Source: Pelagibaculum spongiae (GTDB lineage: Bacteria; Pseudomonadota; Gammaproteobacteria; Enterobacterales; Pelagibaculaceae). Taken from it: 64,000 nt of DNA. The notes beneath the pieces are model-generated. The model was not told where the DNA came from. It worked only from the letters and a program-made list of their open reading frames with translations, and ran no database searches. The translations under genes were made by a program, and so were the position numbers. Shown one piece after another: positions 18,074 to 27,357 of this stretch (position 1 is the stretch's first letter; every line of letters begins with the position of its first letter). Location of the stretch: positions 248,001-312,000 of the forward strand of contig NZ_QDDL01000004.1 of the NCBI RefSeq assembly GCF_003097315.1. Direction: 5' to 3'.

Positions 18074-21000
18074 GTGCCTAATCCGTACTTAACTGCTCTG
18101 GATGATCCTGCTTATACAGGTCATGCTGGCGCACGTGTTGTTGATGAATCGTTTGAACCATTCAGACGTTATCTAGATAATGCGCAAAAAGCATTAGAAA
18201 AAAAAGAAGTTAGCTGTGAGTGGAAAGAGCTGCCGGAACCTGATGCGGTTCTGGAAATAAAGCAGCGTATTTTTGAGATCAAACCTCATACGATAATTGA
18301 GTTCGAAGTTTTGGATTCAGGGTGGTTTGAGATTACAGAAGACTTAGAAGACGAAGTTCCTGTTGGCGATGACTTTGAGCCAGATCTTAATGAATCCATC
18401 AAAATTGGGCGCGGTAAGCAAGGTAGAAAAATAACACTCAGTCCTGAACAGTTCAAAAACGAAAATTCTCGATTTTTCATCAACCTCGGGGATCATGAGG
18501 TTGACGATGACGTAGAAAAGATATCTTGGGACGGGTACCTTTTGGCAGTAAAAGCAACCGTATCAAGGCTGCCAAATAGCTTCGAACTTATCCAACAGGG
18601 GCGCAAGTTCAAAGCTACAAAGCATAAAGAGCACATGTATAAACTGAATGACATGCCAGATGAAAATCGCCCTCTCTTATTTGACGATCAAAAATTTTCA
18701 TTTCGAATAGTTCCTGATAATTCGCCCAACGATAGTAGTGATAGATCTAGTGGCAGTTATTTAGTTGTAAGCCAGAAGAAACCAAAAATTGACCATGCAG
18801 ATGTGCAAGACATCAGTAAGAGTTTTTTGAATGAATTGTCGATTACAGATCTGCAAGATATAAAAAGTCAATCTCTCCCAAATCAGTGGTCTTTGAGCCG
18901 CGGAAGTAGCAAAATATCTTTAGATACTCAAGGAGACAAATGTCCTAAGTCGTTACGCCATCGTGAATTTGAAAGTCTAGAAATACTCTGTAAGAAAAAT
19001 GATCACGATTCTCAATGGATTCAGTTAGTCAATCTTGATCAAGTCGATGACAGTGGTACTGGACAGGATCCTCTCGAGTATTTCTTTGAGGATCAAGTGG
19101 ATATTCTGGATCAGAATGAAAGACCAGGAAGTAATGCCGGCTATCGAATTTTGAGATCTAAACCTGAAGAGCGTCAATTGCTACTTTGTCGTAAAAAAGA
19201 TAAGGAGAGAAAGCCGGTTTATCCCAATGGTAATCAGATAAAAGTTAAAGTTAATACTCAGACTCTTTGGCGCCAAAAAGAAGCAATAACCAATCTCAAA
19301 TTAGCACCCGCACTTTCACAGAAACCACTACTGGACTTGTTAAAAAATCGCTCTCAGCAAGTATGGCCAGACTTCCAGCCAGCCAATGAACATGAGCTTG
19401 AATGGTGTATTCTCAAAGATACCAACTTTGATGGATGTGATAAACAAAGAGAGTTTGTAGCTAAGGCGCTGAATACACCTGACTTTGCAATTTTGGATGG
19501 TCCGCCAGGTACTGGGAAAACCACCACTATTCTTGAGCTGATTATTCAGCTGGTCAGGCAAGGAAAGCGGATTCTTCTGACCGCTTCGACCCATGCAGCA
19601 ATAAATAATGTGTTGGAGAGGGTCGATGAGAATAATCTGATCAATGAGGTTTTTCCTTTAAGAATTGGTGATGAGAATCGTGCAGTGGGTGTCGAACAAC
19701 ATCAATACGATAACTTTAAAGAAGGTTTTGGAAGAGCTGTTGATATAACGGACTTTGAGCAGTTGATGGTCGATGCCTCTAATCTTGTGTGCGGAACAAC
19801 CATGGGAATTCTTCGGCTGCTCAATAATCGAGATCTTAATCTTGATGCTGACTTAGCTCCATTTGATGTCATGATTATTGATGAGTGCAGTAAAACAACG
19901 TTTGCCGAATTCCTAGTACCAGCTAGGTATACAGAAAAGTGGATTCTGGTAGGTGATGTAAAGCAGTTATCTCCTTTCACTGACCGTGAACAAATTACGG
20001 CAAATCTAAAACAGCTTATTTTACAACATAAAGGTAAGAGCCGGGCTGAAGAGCAGTTATCACCTGACATCCAAAGAGCATGTTTTCTTTTGAATGAACT
20101 ACGTTCTAATAAAGAAGGAACATGGGGGTACCACGACAAATTGGTAATGCCTGTTTCTAGTGGTGTTCTTTCTGCTCTTCAGAATGAAGTCATGGCTAGA
20201 TTGGACGATAAAAGCAACCTATCTGAAGATGTTTGTCTTGTGGGTATACAAGGCATTAAAAAGTACACAAACAGCCTGACTGCGGCAGAATTACAAGAAA
20301 GTCCATGGAGGCTATACGACTACAATCTCGTATTTTGTGATAAAAACTTGTTCGATCGATATAAGGAATGGATGCCTGCAGACGCTGCTGTACTCTCAGA
20401 TGACTGGCGAGTATCGGCTCATAATTTCCGGCATATGGCACGTTTTGATGGCATCCATAATTTTAGTTTGAAAGGTCGTAATCACTTTTCAAAATCATAC
20501 GATATTCATGAGCAATGGTTGAACCACGATAAAAAAACATGTTGGGCTGATGAAGTTGTTTGGAGGTTGGAACGCGAATACTGGCTGAGATTTCTGACTG
20601 ACAGTTCGGGACGTGGAAATTCGAAATCAAAAGGTATTGAGAGGCAATTGAGTCAGTTACTTCCAAAATCAGTTAAAGCTGATGGGAAGGTATATGGGAT
20701 TCGAAATATGGCCTTCCCTTCGATTCTGGAGGCACTATCAGGGTCTGGTACGCTTAAGCAGCGTAACGATACACCCAATACATTGAACCAAGGGTTCACT
20801 GAATCTGAAAAACAGTCTCGCCACACAACGTTGACCTTCCAACATCGGATGCACCCTGACATCTCAAAATATCCAAGAGAGCAGTTTTACAGCGTGGGCC
20901 AGAATTCCCACTCTTTGCTTGATGGAAAGCAGGCTCCAGTTGCCAGAGAGTGGGAATATAGACGTTATAAGGAACATGCAGTATGGCTGGATGTGAACGG

Positions 21001-21445
21001 GAAAAATTTTGGTAACTCGAATGAAAACGAAGCAAAAAGCATTCTTGATGAACTCAAAATATTCTGTGATTGGGCTGCAGCTCAAGACAAGAAATTTGAT
21101 ATCGCAATCCTGACCTTTTACGTAAAACAGGAAAAGCTGTTAAGGGATAAGCTGCAGAGTCTTACTAAACAGAAAAGATCATTTGCACGCTTTGAGTATC
21201 AAGGGGTTAACATCAAACTGAACACTGTAGATTACTTTCAAGGGCAAGAAGCTGACCTCGTCTTTCTATCCATGGTGAATACCAGTCGTGATGGTTTTCT
21301 TGATAGCCCCAACCGGTTAAATGTTTCAGTTACACGGGCACGATTCCAACTAGTGGTTGTTGGTAAGAAGCAATACTTTGCTCGAGAATCCCGTTCAAAC
21401 GAATTAAACGCATTGGCACAGGCATTACCTGTGATCAAGGAGTGA
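18074..21445 (+). CDS. UPF1-like SF1 helicase with large unique N-terminus
   Basis: Superfamily-1 helicase of the UPF1/DNA2 style, 1123 residues. Motif I GPPGTGKTTT (about residue 475), motif II IIDECSK (about 603), motif III GDVKQLSPF, a later QHRMHPDIS motif, FQGQEADLVFL, and motif VI SVTRARFQL (about 1085). The first 450 residues are charged, without a domain I recognise. An insertion of about 270 residues separates motif III from QHRMHP. It starts with GTG, preceded by AAGGA at the right distance and 10 nt after the ATPase gene. Its stop overlaps the start region of the next gene. It is likely to unwind or translocate on RNA or DNA; the substrate is unknown. Confidence 0.9.
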   Translation: MPNPYLTALDDPAYTGHAGARVVDESFEPFRRYLDNAQKALEKKEVSCEWKELPEPDAVLEIKQRIFEIKPHTIIEFEVLDSGWFEITEDLEDEVPVGDDFEPDLNESIKIGRGKQGRKITLSPEQFKNENSRFFINLGDHEVDDDVEKISWDGYLLAVKATVSRLPNSFELIQQGRKFKATKHKEHMYKLNDMPDENRPLLFDDQKFSFRIVPDNSPNDSSDRSSGSYLVVSQKKPKIDHADVQDISKSFLNELSITDLQDIKSQSLPNQWSLSRGSSKISLDTQGDKCPKSLRHREFESLEILCKKNDHDSQWIQLVNLDQVDDSGTGQDPLEYFFEDQVDILDQNERPGSNAGYRILRSKPEERQLLLCRKKDKERKPVYPNGNQIKVKVNTQTLWRQKEAITNLKLAPALSQKPLLDLLKNRSQQVWPDFQPANEHELEWCILKDTNFDGCDKQREFVAKALNTPDFAILDGPPGTGKTTTILELIIQLVRQGKRILLTASTHAAINNVLERVDENNLINEVFPLRIGDENRAVGVEQHQYDNFKEGFGRAVDITDFEQLMVDASNLVCGTTMGILRLLNNRDLNLDADLAPFDVMIIDECSKTTFAEFLVPARYTEKWILVGDVKQLSPFTDREQITANLKQLILQHKGKSRAEEQLSPDIQRACFLLNELRSNKEGTWGYHDKLVMPVSSGVLSALQNEVMARLDDKSNLSEDVCLVGIQGIKKYTNSLTAAELQESPWRLYDYNLVFCDKNLFDRYKEWMPADAAVLSDDWRVSAHNFRHMARFDGIHNFSLKGRNHFSKSYDIHEQWLNHDKKTCWADEVVWRLEREYWLRFLTDSSGRGNSKSKGIERQLSQLLPKSVKADGKVYGIRNMAFPSILEALSGSGTLKQRNDTPNTLNQGFTESEKQSRHTTLTFQHRMHPDISKYPREQFYSVGQNSHSLLDGKQAPVAREWEYRRYKEHAVWLDVNGKNFGNSNENEAKSILDELKIFCDWAAAQDKKFDIAILTFYVKQEKLLRDKLQSLTKQKRSFARFEYQGVNIKLNTVDYFQGQEADLVFLSMVNTSRDGFLDSPNRLNVSVTRARFQLVVVGKKQYFARESRSNELNALAQALPVIKE

Positions 21446-21447
21446 CC

Positions 21448-23001
21448 ATGCGCATTAAATTAAAACGACAAGTAACCGCCATATGTTATCAGGCTGTAGC
21501 TAGTGTAGATGTCGAACAAGAAAGGCTTGATGTTCAGAAAGCGCTTGAACAGGTTAAGTCCGACTTTAAACGCTTGCCACTTAGGTTAGTAAGTTATTTA
21601 GAAAAAGAGCATTTAATTGAAAATCAGCAATTAACCGCCGAAGGAGAAGAAACTTACCAAACAGGGAGATTAGCTTCAAGAGAACGTGGCATTTATCGTA
21701 TATGGTACCTGGATAATGACGAAGCTTTAGGCACGCGCCCTCTCATGCTTCAAAGAGAAGCAGAGCCAGTTAAGGGATCATATCAACAGAGAAGTAACTT
21801 CTATCATTGGCCTGAAACGGAAAGAGTAAGTAGTGATGACTCACGGCATACAGAGAGTGATGAGATCTTTGTGATTGCTGGAGATAAAGAATATAAAAAA
21901 AACATTAAGAATTTAAATATTGAAGTTATAAATTCTGGAGAAAGAACAAAAAAAGTAACTCTTGATTTGGAGTTTGAAGTATCCCTTCGTAAAGATCGTA
22001 CATACACCGCGGGTTTCAAACTTGGAGGAGATCTACCTCTATTTATAAATAACAAGCAGAGATCTGTAGCCATTAGTGAAGAGTATGCGGTAGATCTCCA
22101 CTGTGACTTTATGAATGAAGTATCAAGTTATCTTGAAACTGAGTGGGATGAGCAACATCAGAGAATGTTATCAGGTGCCCCTGATAATAAAAGATCACTG
22201 AGTTCTTTTACTCATCCCAAGTTGAAGTTGGAAGAGATCGACACTCCGTACGGAGGCTTTGACAGTGGTGAGGTATGGCAGCTGCCGCTGATGCCAGAGG
22301 ACAGACACGAGGCAGAAGAGTGGCAGAAAAAGTGGTTGAATGAGCTTTATAGAGAAGACTACTTCTCATCAGTACAAGCCCAGTATCGTCAACAAATCTG
22401 GCTTAGTCACCCTGCGGTTAAACACTATGAATTATTAGTAAAGAGTGGAAAAGAACTGCTTGATTGTCTGGATAGACAGTTAAACCCTGTTAGTTTCTGG
22501 CATGCGTCAGCAGCGAACTATTTGATTCCACAAGGCGCTAAATCAGCACTTCCGAGTATCAGACTTAATAAAGACGATATTTTGGAAGTGAGCGACTTGC
22601 TGCGTTATCTCACTCTAAGCGAACCAGTAGAAAGTATCATCTATTCTGACCGTCATTATAAATCATCAAAGCATAGAAGAAATATGTCTGAACTAGCTCG
22701 ATTGAGTGGAGCTAGTTTTGGAAGGATATTTACAACTGATACGTCGGTGAAACTGCCCTCTGACTGGCAGCGTACGGTTATAAAAAGTGGTAAAGATAAT
22801 CACGACCGGTATTGGATTTTAACGACGACAAGCAGACACTTCATTTGGACTACGACGACAAGCTTGGATTTTATTGATTTTTCAGTGGATGAATCAAAAG
22901 TGCTGTCGCCAGTGACCTTCACACAAATTAAGCAGAATGATCTTCCGGAATATTTGCAGGAAGCCTTGCCTAATCATGAATTCAGGGGAGCTATCGCATG
23001 A
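21448..23001 (+). CDS. Unrecognised protein of the Ycf46/helicase operon (517 aa)
   Basis: I do not recognise a named family. The N-terminal 80 residues look helical and like a winged-helix (RLVSYLEKEHLIENQQLTAE), followed by a beta-rich middle and an alpha/beta C-terminal third. In that third, IIYSDRHYK and, later, HDRYWIL resemble the strand and H-x-R/K motifs of degenerate phospholipase-D-like folds; this is a weak match. There is no signal peptide and no membrane segment. AAGGAG at 21437-21442 points to ATG at 21448; the longer frame starting with GTG at 21442 would overlap its own ribosome-binding site. The stop overlaps the next gene by ATGA. Its position between helicase and coiled-coil genes suggests it is a subunit or adaptor of the same complex. 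Confidence 0.75.
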   Translation: MRIKLKRQVTAICYQAVASVDVEQERLDVQKALEQVKSDFKRLPLRLVSYLEKEHLIENQQLTAEGEETYQTGRLASRERGIYRIWYLDNDEALGTRPLMLQREAEPVKGSYQQRSNFYHWPETERVSSDDSRHTESDEIFVIAGDKEYKKNIKNLNIEVINSGERTKKVTLDLEFEVSLRKDRTYTAGFKLGGDLPLFINNKQRSVAISEEYAVDLHCDFMNEVSSYLETEWDEQHQRMLSGAPDNKRSLSSFTHPKLKLEEIDTPYGGFDSGEVWQLPLMPEDRHEAEEWQKKWLNELYREDYFSSVQAQYRQQIWLSHPAVKHYELLVKSGKELLDCLDRQLNPVSFWHASAANYLIPQGAKSALPSIRLNKDDILEVSDLLRYLTLSEPVESIIYSDRHYKSSKHRRNMSELARLSGASFGRIFTTDTSVKLPSDWQRTVIKSGKDNHDRYWILTTTSRHFIWTTTTSLDFIDFSVDESKVLSPVTFTQIKQNDLPEYLQEALPNHEFRGAIA

Positions 23002-25487
23002 TTAAGCCTTATAGCACGGACTTTTCAATCAGTTATCTTGATCAGCCTTTATCCAATGTATTTACTCTGGAAAACAGTGGTGAAGATGAACGTTATATTT
23101 TCAGTGATGATGCCTTACAGATAGGAAATACAGAACACTGGGTTAGTGCACTGGAAGCTATAGAGGTTGAAGATAGCCTACTGATAGCTACGAATACTCT
23201 CACTGATGAGCAAGCTATTTCTACAATACAAGATCTTGCTGCTAGAGATATTCGAGTGTTTATATTGCTGGGTGATTCGGATGAAAATCAGCCTTGCCTA
23301 GAAGCACTGGCCGGTCGTTGCTGTATCCGAACAGGCGTCAATCAAAGCGGGATGTTAGTCATCGCTGATCATCAAATGGATCAACGAGAGTGGGGAAAAA
23401 TATACTCATCAGAATTTAATAGTGAGCATACTTTCGGTTATGACGTGGAGTTAGAGGCAAAACAGGTTGATGATTACTATCGTCTGTTTTGTCATCTCTT
23501 CTGGCATAAAGCCCAATATGAATATTTGGCTTCCGGGAAACCGTTTCCTTGTAAAAATGCTCCCATAGATATGGTTGATATGGGGCATCAGCATGTTATG
23601 GCTGAATCCCTTCCAGGGCATCTGGCAAGATCAATGGAAAGCAAAGGTTTCTATCTGAGTAACATAAATCGCTTGGCAGAAAATGCTTTATGGCAACTTC
23701 TTGATATTGCTCATCTCGACCTGTCACAGCATCAGTTGTTGCTGAGTCTGGAGCAAATCGACTCCACTAAGTTGAAACAATTTATTTCCAAAATTGACAG
23801 TATTCGATTACTTGAGCAGGCAGAGCTTCCTCAAATATTGAACTCAGAAAATGATAGCTGGTTTTTACCACTGAACAATAAAATTGATAGTGTTTCCTGG
23901 TCCTTGAAGCTGACTGAAGATCAAAAACAGTCTGTTGAAAATTATTTATTTGATTTACACAATTCCCCCAGTTGGCAACTGAACCGAGACTTAACAGTGG
24001 ATGAGTTGGGAGCTCCACTGAGATTCTCTGATGCTATTGAAACAGAAATTGAGTGTGCTCAGGAACTCAAAATTAATCTGGATGACCTTGTTTGCAAAAA
24101 TTTCTACCAGTTCGAAAATATGACAGCAGAGTCACTCGCTGAAGCAAAGGGTTTGACTGAATTTAAGCGCACCAATCTTGCCAAAACTATAGAGTACGAA
24201 ATTACGATACATCCTCCATATCTAGATAGCCGATCTAAAGACGATAGTTTGCACAAACACTGGCAAGATACTCAAGCTAAATGGTCCATTGAGCTTGAAA
24301 GGTTAAGAGCCAGGCTGGGGAGGATTGAAGAGAGTAAAGCAGGTCTTGCTGAAAACATTAAGCGTTACATGGGAGGCTTTTTAACAGGGCAATTAACCAA
24401 CCATAGAAAGCTAATAAAGCAGCTTCAGGATCTTGAATCTATATCACTTTCAGACTTATCGCCTTCACATAGGCAGGAGCAAGTTCATGTCATTAATGAG
24501 TTTGTAGAGAAACTATCTGGTACTGAAGAGAAATTAGCTGAAGAGACAGATAAAGCCGAGCAATTAAAAAAGTGGGAAGAAATTAAGACGAAATTAGAGA
24601 AAGAGTGTGGAAATAAATATCAACAACTAGAAACTACAGACAATAAAAGAAATAGCTTTAACTCCTCAAAACAACTGAAAATACGAACCTGCCAGCAGGA
24701 GCTCGTGAGTCAGTGGGAAGGCTTAGTCGCTGCAGCGAATGGGTTGGAAAATAGAGATAAATTAGTTGATTTCAACAGCTCGAATGTTACAGATTGGCAT
24801 GAGCTAAATAAATCATCAATCGATCAGTTTTTCTCTGCTCCAGACTTCTCTCCGTCTGATCAAAATCTACTGATTCAGTGGAGGAATCTTCTTGAACAAC
24901 ATAAGGATCATGCAGCTTTTATTGAAGCTATAACAGACAAGGAATTAACGGCTGAAGCAGTTAGAACTTGGCTTGATAAGCCATCAATTAGTCTTAAGAA
25001 TACCCTCAAGAAAAGCGTTCAGAAGTTAAAAACCAATGATGAAAAGCATATTAAAGATATAGAGAATCAACATTCACAGCATATCGATAAATTTAAAGCT
25101 GCGTTACGAAAGAGCTGTGAAGATTTTCTGCAAAAAAATAAAGGCTTAAGCAGAGAAGAAAGCCAGCTTGAGCAACAATATGGCACCGCAGAGCGTAGCT
25201 ATAAAATCTCGAAAGAAAAATTAGATGAGCACGAATTAGCCAAATCCGGTATTAGTCCTAAAAATTCTGCAAGCATTTTGTCCAAGCTTTTTGGTAAAAG
25301 GGCAGAAGTGAATAATAGTTATGTTCATATCAACTTCCCTAATGAAGACCTTCCGAAGGTTGGCCAATTGTATCAGCTCAATAAGCGACGTTATCTTGCA
25401 ATAAAACCAGATGAAAATATTGATCAAGGAAAAGAGTGCGCTGAACGTTTAAAGGCTGATCTAGTGGTATTTCGAGGTAGTGAATAA
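22998..25487 (+). CDS. Unrecognised large protein, PLD-like N-terminus and coiled coils (829 aa)
   Basis: No family is recognised with certainty. Residues about 50-130 (LLIATNTL, RVFILLGD, IRTGVNQSGMLVIAD) look like one half of a phospholipase-D fold in which the usual catalytic H-x-K is replaced, so it may be inactive. The middle is helical. Residues about 430-570 and 690-770 are rich in Lys, Glu, Gln and Leu and are probably long coiled coils. A small alpha/beta end follows (KRRYLAIKPDENIDQG). There is no signal peptide. It overlaps both neighbours by 1-4 nt (ATGA before, TAATG after), a sign of translational coupling. A scaffold or sensor role in the operon's complex is an inference. Confidence 0.75.
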   Translation: MIKPYSTDFSISYLDQPLSNVFTLENSGEDERYIFSDDALQIGNTEHWVSALEAIEVEDSLLIATNTLTDEQAISTIQDLAARDIRVFILLGDSDENQPCLEALAGRCCIRTGVNQSGMLVIADHQMDQREWGKIYSSEFNSEHTFGYDVELEAKQVDDYYRLFCHLFWHKAQYEYLASGKPFPCKNAPIDMVDMGHQHVMAESLPGHLARSMESKGFYLSNINRLAENALWQLLDIAHLDLSQHQLLLSLEQIDSTKLKQFISKIDSIRLLEQAELPQILNSENDSWFLPLNNKIDSVSWSLKLTEDQKQSVENYLFDLHNSPSWQLNRDLTVDELGAPLRFSDAIETEIECAQELKINLDDLVCKNFYQFENMTAESLAEAKGLTEFKRTNLAKTIEYEITIHPPYLDSRSKDDSLHKHWQDTQAKWSIELERLRARLGRIEESKAGLAENIKRYMGGFLTGQLTNHRKLIKQLQDLESISLSDLSPSHRQEQVHVINEFVEKLSGTEEKLAEETDKAEQLKKWEEIKTKLEKECGNKYQQLETTDNKRNSFNSSKQLKIRTCQQELVSQWEGLVAAANGLENRDKLVDFNSSNVTDWHELNKSSIDQFFSAPDFSPSDQNLLIQWRNLLEQHKDHAAFIEAITDKELTAEAVRTWLDKPSISLKNTLKKSVQKLKTNDEKHIKDIENQHSQHIDKFKAALRKSCEDFLQKNKGLSREESQLEQQYGTAERSYKISKEKLDEHELAKSGISPKNSASILSKLFGKRAEVNNSYVHINFPNEDLPKVGQLYQLNKRRYLAIKPDENIDQGKECAERLKADLVVFRGSE

Positions 25488-25687
25488 TGGCTGAGCAAAA
25501 AATAACTCTTATCATTGATGAGGAAGGCTGTATCAGTGCTAAAGCTGAAGGGTTTAATGGTGAAGCTTGCCTTGAGGCTCTGGATAAAATTCTCGAGAAC
25601 CAAGCAGTGGTAAATGTTCGGACGACGAGTGAGTATTCTCAAAAAGTCTCCATCAATAATTGTACGACAGTTAAGCAGGGAAGGTGA
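25487..25687 (+). CDS. DUF2997-like small protein
   Basis: A 66-residue protein with a start shared with the previous stop (TAATG). The pattern ITLIIDEEGCISAKAEGFNGEACLEALDKI matches the DUF2997 family as I recall it: a beta hairpin with an acidic turn, then GF-G-x-x-C and a helix. DUF2997 genes are often next to DUF1257 genes, as here. The function is unknown. With a radical SAM enzyme two genes later, it could be a carrier or a substrate of that enzyme; its conserved Cys at residue 28 and the later Cys are the obvious sites. That role is speculative. Confidence 0.75.
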   Translation: MAEQKITLIIDEEGCISAKAEGFNGEACLEALDKILENQAVVNVRTTSEYSQKVSINNCTTVKQGR

Positions 25688-25691
25688 TGTT

Positions 25692-26156
25692 ATGAGTGCT
25701 GTCATAAAAACATTGACACCTTTCACAGAGCAAGATGTATTACTAGATGCGCTGAGGAATCTGGGCGTATCGACCACCATTATGGGAACAACAATTGTCA
25801 CCGATAGAAACGATTATCAAGGAGCGCAGAAGTTTATCTGGAATGGTAATGTATACCAGTTTAGCTATGACTCTGATGAACTAGGTGGCCAAATCATAAG
25901 AAACTCAATGACCAAAGGATATGTTAGAGTTAGTCAGTTCTTAACTGCTACAGAAACAGAGTACAGGAATGCATTTCAGCGCAAGCTGGCACATATAGCT
26001 GAAGAAGATCGTCAGCGCTTGGAGCGAGAACGATTGACTCGTGTAGAAGCGGCACGAAATAAAGCGATAGAAAAAGCCAAGTCACAAGGCTATCGAGTTA
26101 AAGAACAGCGCAATAATGGAAAAATCCAGTTGGTTTTAACGAGAACTGTTTATTAA
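25692..26156 (+). CDS. DUF1257 / Ycf35-like protein
   Basis: A 154-residue protein starting at ATG 25692, with AAGG just upstream and 4 nt after the DUF2997 stop. The longest frame goes up to 25614 but would overlap the small gene in another frame. The N-terminal part (TPFTEQDVLLDALRNLG) and the C-terminal end (QGYRVKEQRNNGKIQLVLTR) fit DUF1257, the family of plastid/cyanobacterial Ycf35. Between them lies a strongly charged helix of about 40 residues (RKLAHIAEEDRQRLERE). The function is unknown. Its pairing with DUF2997 and a Ycf46-like ATPase in one operon links three families that also occur in cyanobacteria. Confidence 0.78.
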   Translation: MSAVIKTLTPFTEQDVLLDALRNLGVSTTIMGTTIVTDRNDYQGAQKFIWNGNVYQFSYDSDELGGQIIRNSMTKGYVRVSQFLTATETEYRNAFQRKLAHIAEEDRQRLERERLTRVEAARNKAIEKAKSQGYRVKEQRNNGKIQLVLTRTVY

Positions 26157-26734
26157 TGTTTGACACTCATTTTAACATTGCTCATGTAGAGTCTTCAAGC
26201 CATATCTACGGCCCGGGCAACCGGTTTGTGATATGGCTTCAGGGTTGCACGCTGGCTTGCAAGGGCTGTTGGAATACTGCCATGTGGCCACATAAAGAAA
26301 ATAGGTTAATAGAAAGATCTTTTTTATTAAAACAAATAATTAAAGAGAAAAACATTGAGGGTATTACTTTTCTGGGGGGAGAGCCTTTACAGCAATGCGA
26401 AAACGTAAGGTGGCTCATATCAAAAATAAAAATGCATAACCTCTCTGCAATGCTTTATACGGGCTACGAGTGGTCAGAAATTAAGGCAAACCAAAATCAT
26501 TTAGATGTATGTAATTCGACAGATATATTAATCACAGGTAGGTTTTTACAAAATGAAAGAAATACCAATCTTCTGTGGAGAGGTTCGGACAATCAGATTG
26601 TTAACTTTATATCTAATAAATACAGCAGCCTAAAGCTTAAAGAGGTAAATCAGGTTGAGATTACCATTGAAGAAGATGGTGCTTTGAAAATATATGGTTA
26701 TCCAGATCAGTTATTGTTAGATCAAATTATTTAA
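26156..26734 (+). CDS. NrdG-like radical SAM enzyme
   Basis: Radical S-adenosylmethionine protein of 192 residues, of the size and style of anaerobic ribonucleotide reductase activases and related small activating enzymes. The [4Fe-4S] cluster motif CTLACKGC and the SAM-binding GGEP are both present, with WLQGC before the cluster. No anaerobic reductase (NrdD) gene is near, so it is not a normal nrdDG pair. It starts within the stop of the DUF1257 gene (TAATG) and ends the operon. It may install a glycyl radical or other modification on an operon partner. The A/T-rich third codon positions match the rest of the operon. Confidence 0.88.
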   Translation: MFDTHFNIAHVESSSHIYGPGNRFVIWLQGCTLACKGCWNTAMWPHKENRLIERSFLLKQIIKEKNIEGITFLGGEPLQQCENVRWLISKIKMHNLSAMLYTGYEWSEIKANQNHLDVCNSTDILITGRFLQNERNTNLLWRGSDNQIVNFISNKYSSLKLKEVNQVEITIEEDGALKIYGYPDQLLLDQII

Positions 26735-26976
26735 TCGGTCATTCTCCATTTCAAATGTAAGCGCCGAAGAACCTTTAAATTATTCTGAACTATTCATCCA
26801 GGCACTGCCAAATAAAAATCCTCATTCGTAGAATGCGGGATTGCCTGACGCTCCCTAGAAGGGTGCTATGGGCTAGCCTTCAAAGAAGGCTAGCTTGCAC
26901 AAAATGGATTGGCTTTTAAACGGTAATTCTGATTGATGCACTGTAAGCGCCCAATTAACCACGCTATCGCGCCCAC

Positions 26977-27080
26977 CAAATCAATCAGAACGCTATTCCA
27001 AATAGACTGTCATAGAAATGAAATATTAAATAGAATAGGGCGCGAAACGAGCAGGCAACCCTGTTCGAGCAGTTCAAAAG
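26977..27080 (+). repeat. Direct repeat with hairpin, copy 1
   Basis: Bases 26977-27043 align without gaps to 30227-30293, with 55 of 67 identical by hand count. Shared words include CAAATCAA, AATA-ACTGTCA and TTAAATAGAATA. Just after the aligned part each copy has its own hairpin in the same place (here CGAGCAGG with CCTGTTCG, one mismatch), although the sequences differ. No coding function is apparent. Confidence 0.65.
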
Positions 27081-27166
27081 AGACAGGAAAAAACGATGCA
27101 AAAAACGATGCCACCCATAGCTTTATTTATTCCCACCACCAAATAATTTATGGGTAAACGCATATT

Positions 27167-27199
27167 CCGGTTGATTTATAAACGAATCAACCGGGTTTT
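27167..27199 (+). terminator. Rho-independent terminator-like hairpin
   Basis: CCGGTTGATT (27167-27176) pairs with AATCAACCGG (27185-27194), 10 bp perfect, followed by GTTTTT and further T-rich sequence. It would end transcripts coming from the radical SAM gene or the repeat region, about 440 bp after that gene. Confidence 0.65.
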
Positions 27200-27330
27200 T
27201 CCGATTTTTCTTTTTGTAGTTTTACGCTCCGGCTTTGGCATCCTGCGTCGCTCTAATGCAGGCTCCATGCCTTGTCACTTTGGCTCAGGGATGACCTACG
27301 GAAGCTGGTTTCATCATATGCCTGCAACTA

Positions 27331-27357
27331 TTGATATGTGGCAAATGCCGTTATAAT
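27331..27357 (+). promoter_or_regulatory. Possible sigma-70 promoter before hepT/mntA
   Basis: TTGATA (27331-27336) and a perfect TATAAT (27352-27357), 15 nt apart, which is shorter than the optimal 17. It would give a leader of about 170 nt before the toxin-antitoxin pair. Confidence 0.3.

Noticed and set aside
26156-26734. nrdG of an anaerobic ribonucleotide reductase operon
   Set aside because: There is no nrdD next to it, and the gene is coupled by overlap to a DUF1257 gene in an unrelated operon.
26933-27356. Two short + strand frames of 68-74 codons
   Set aside because: They run across the direct repeat, the terminator-like hairpin and REP-like DNA, have no ribosome-binding site and no protein-like pattern.
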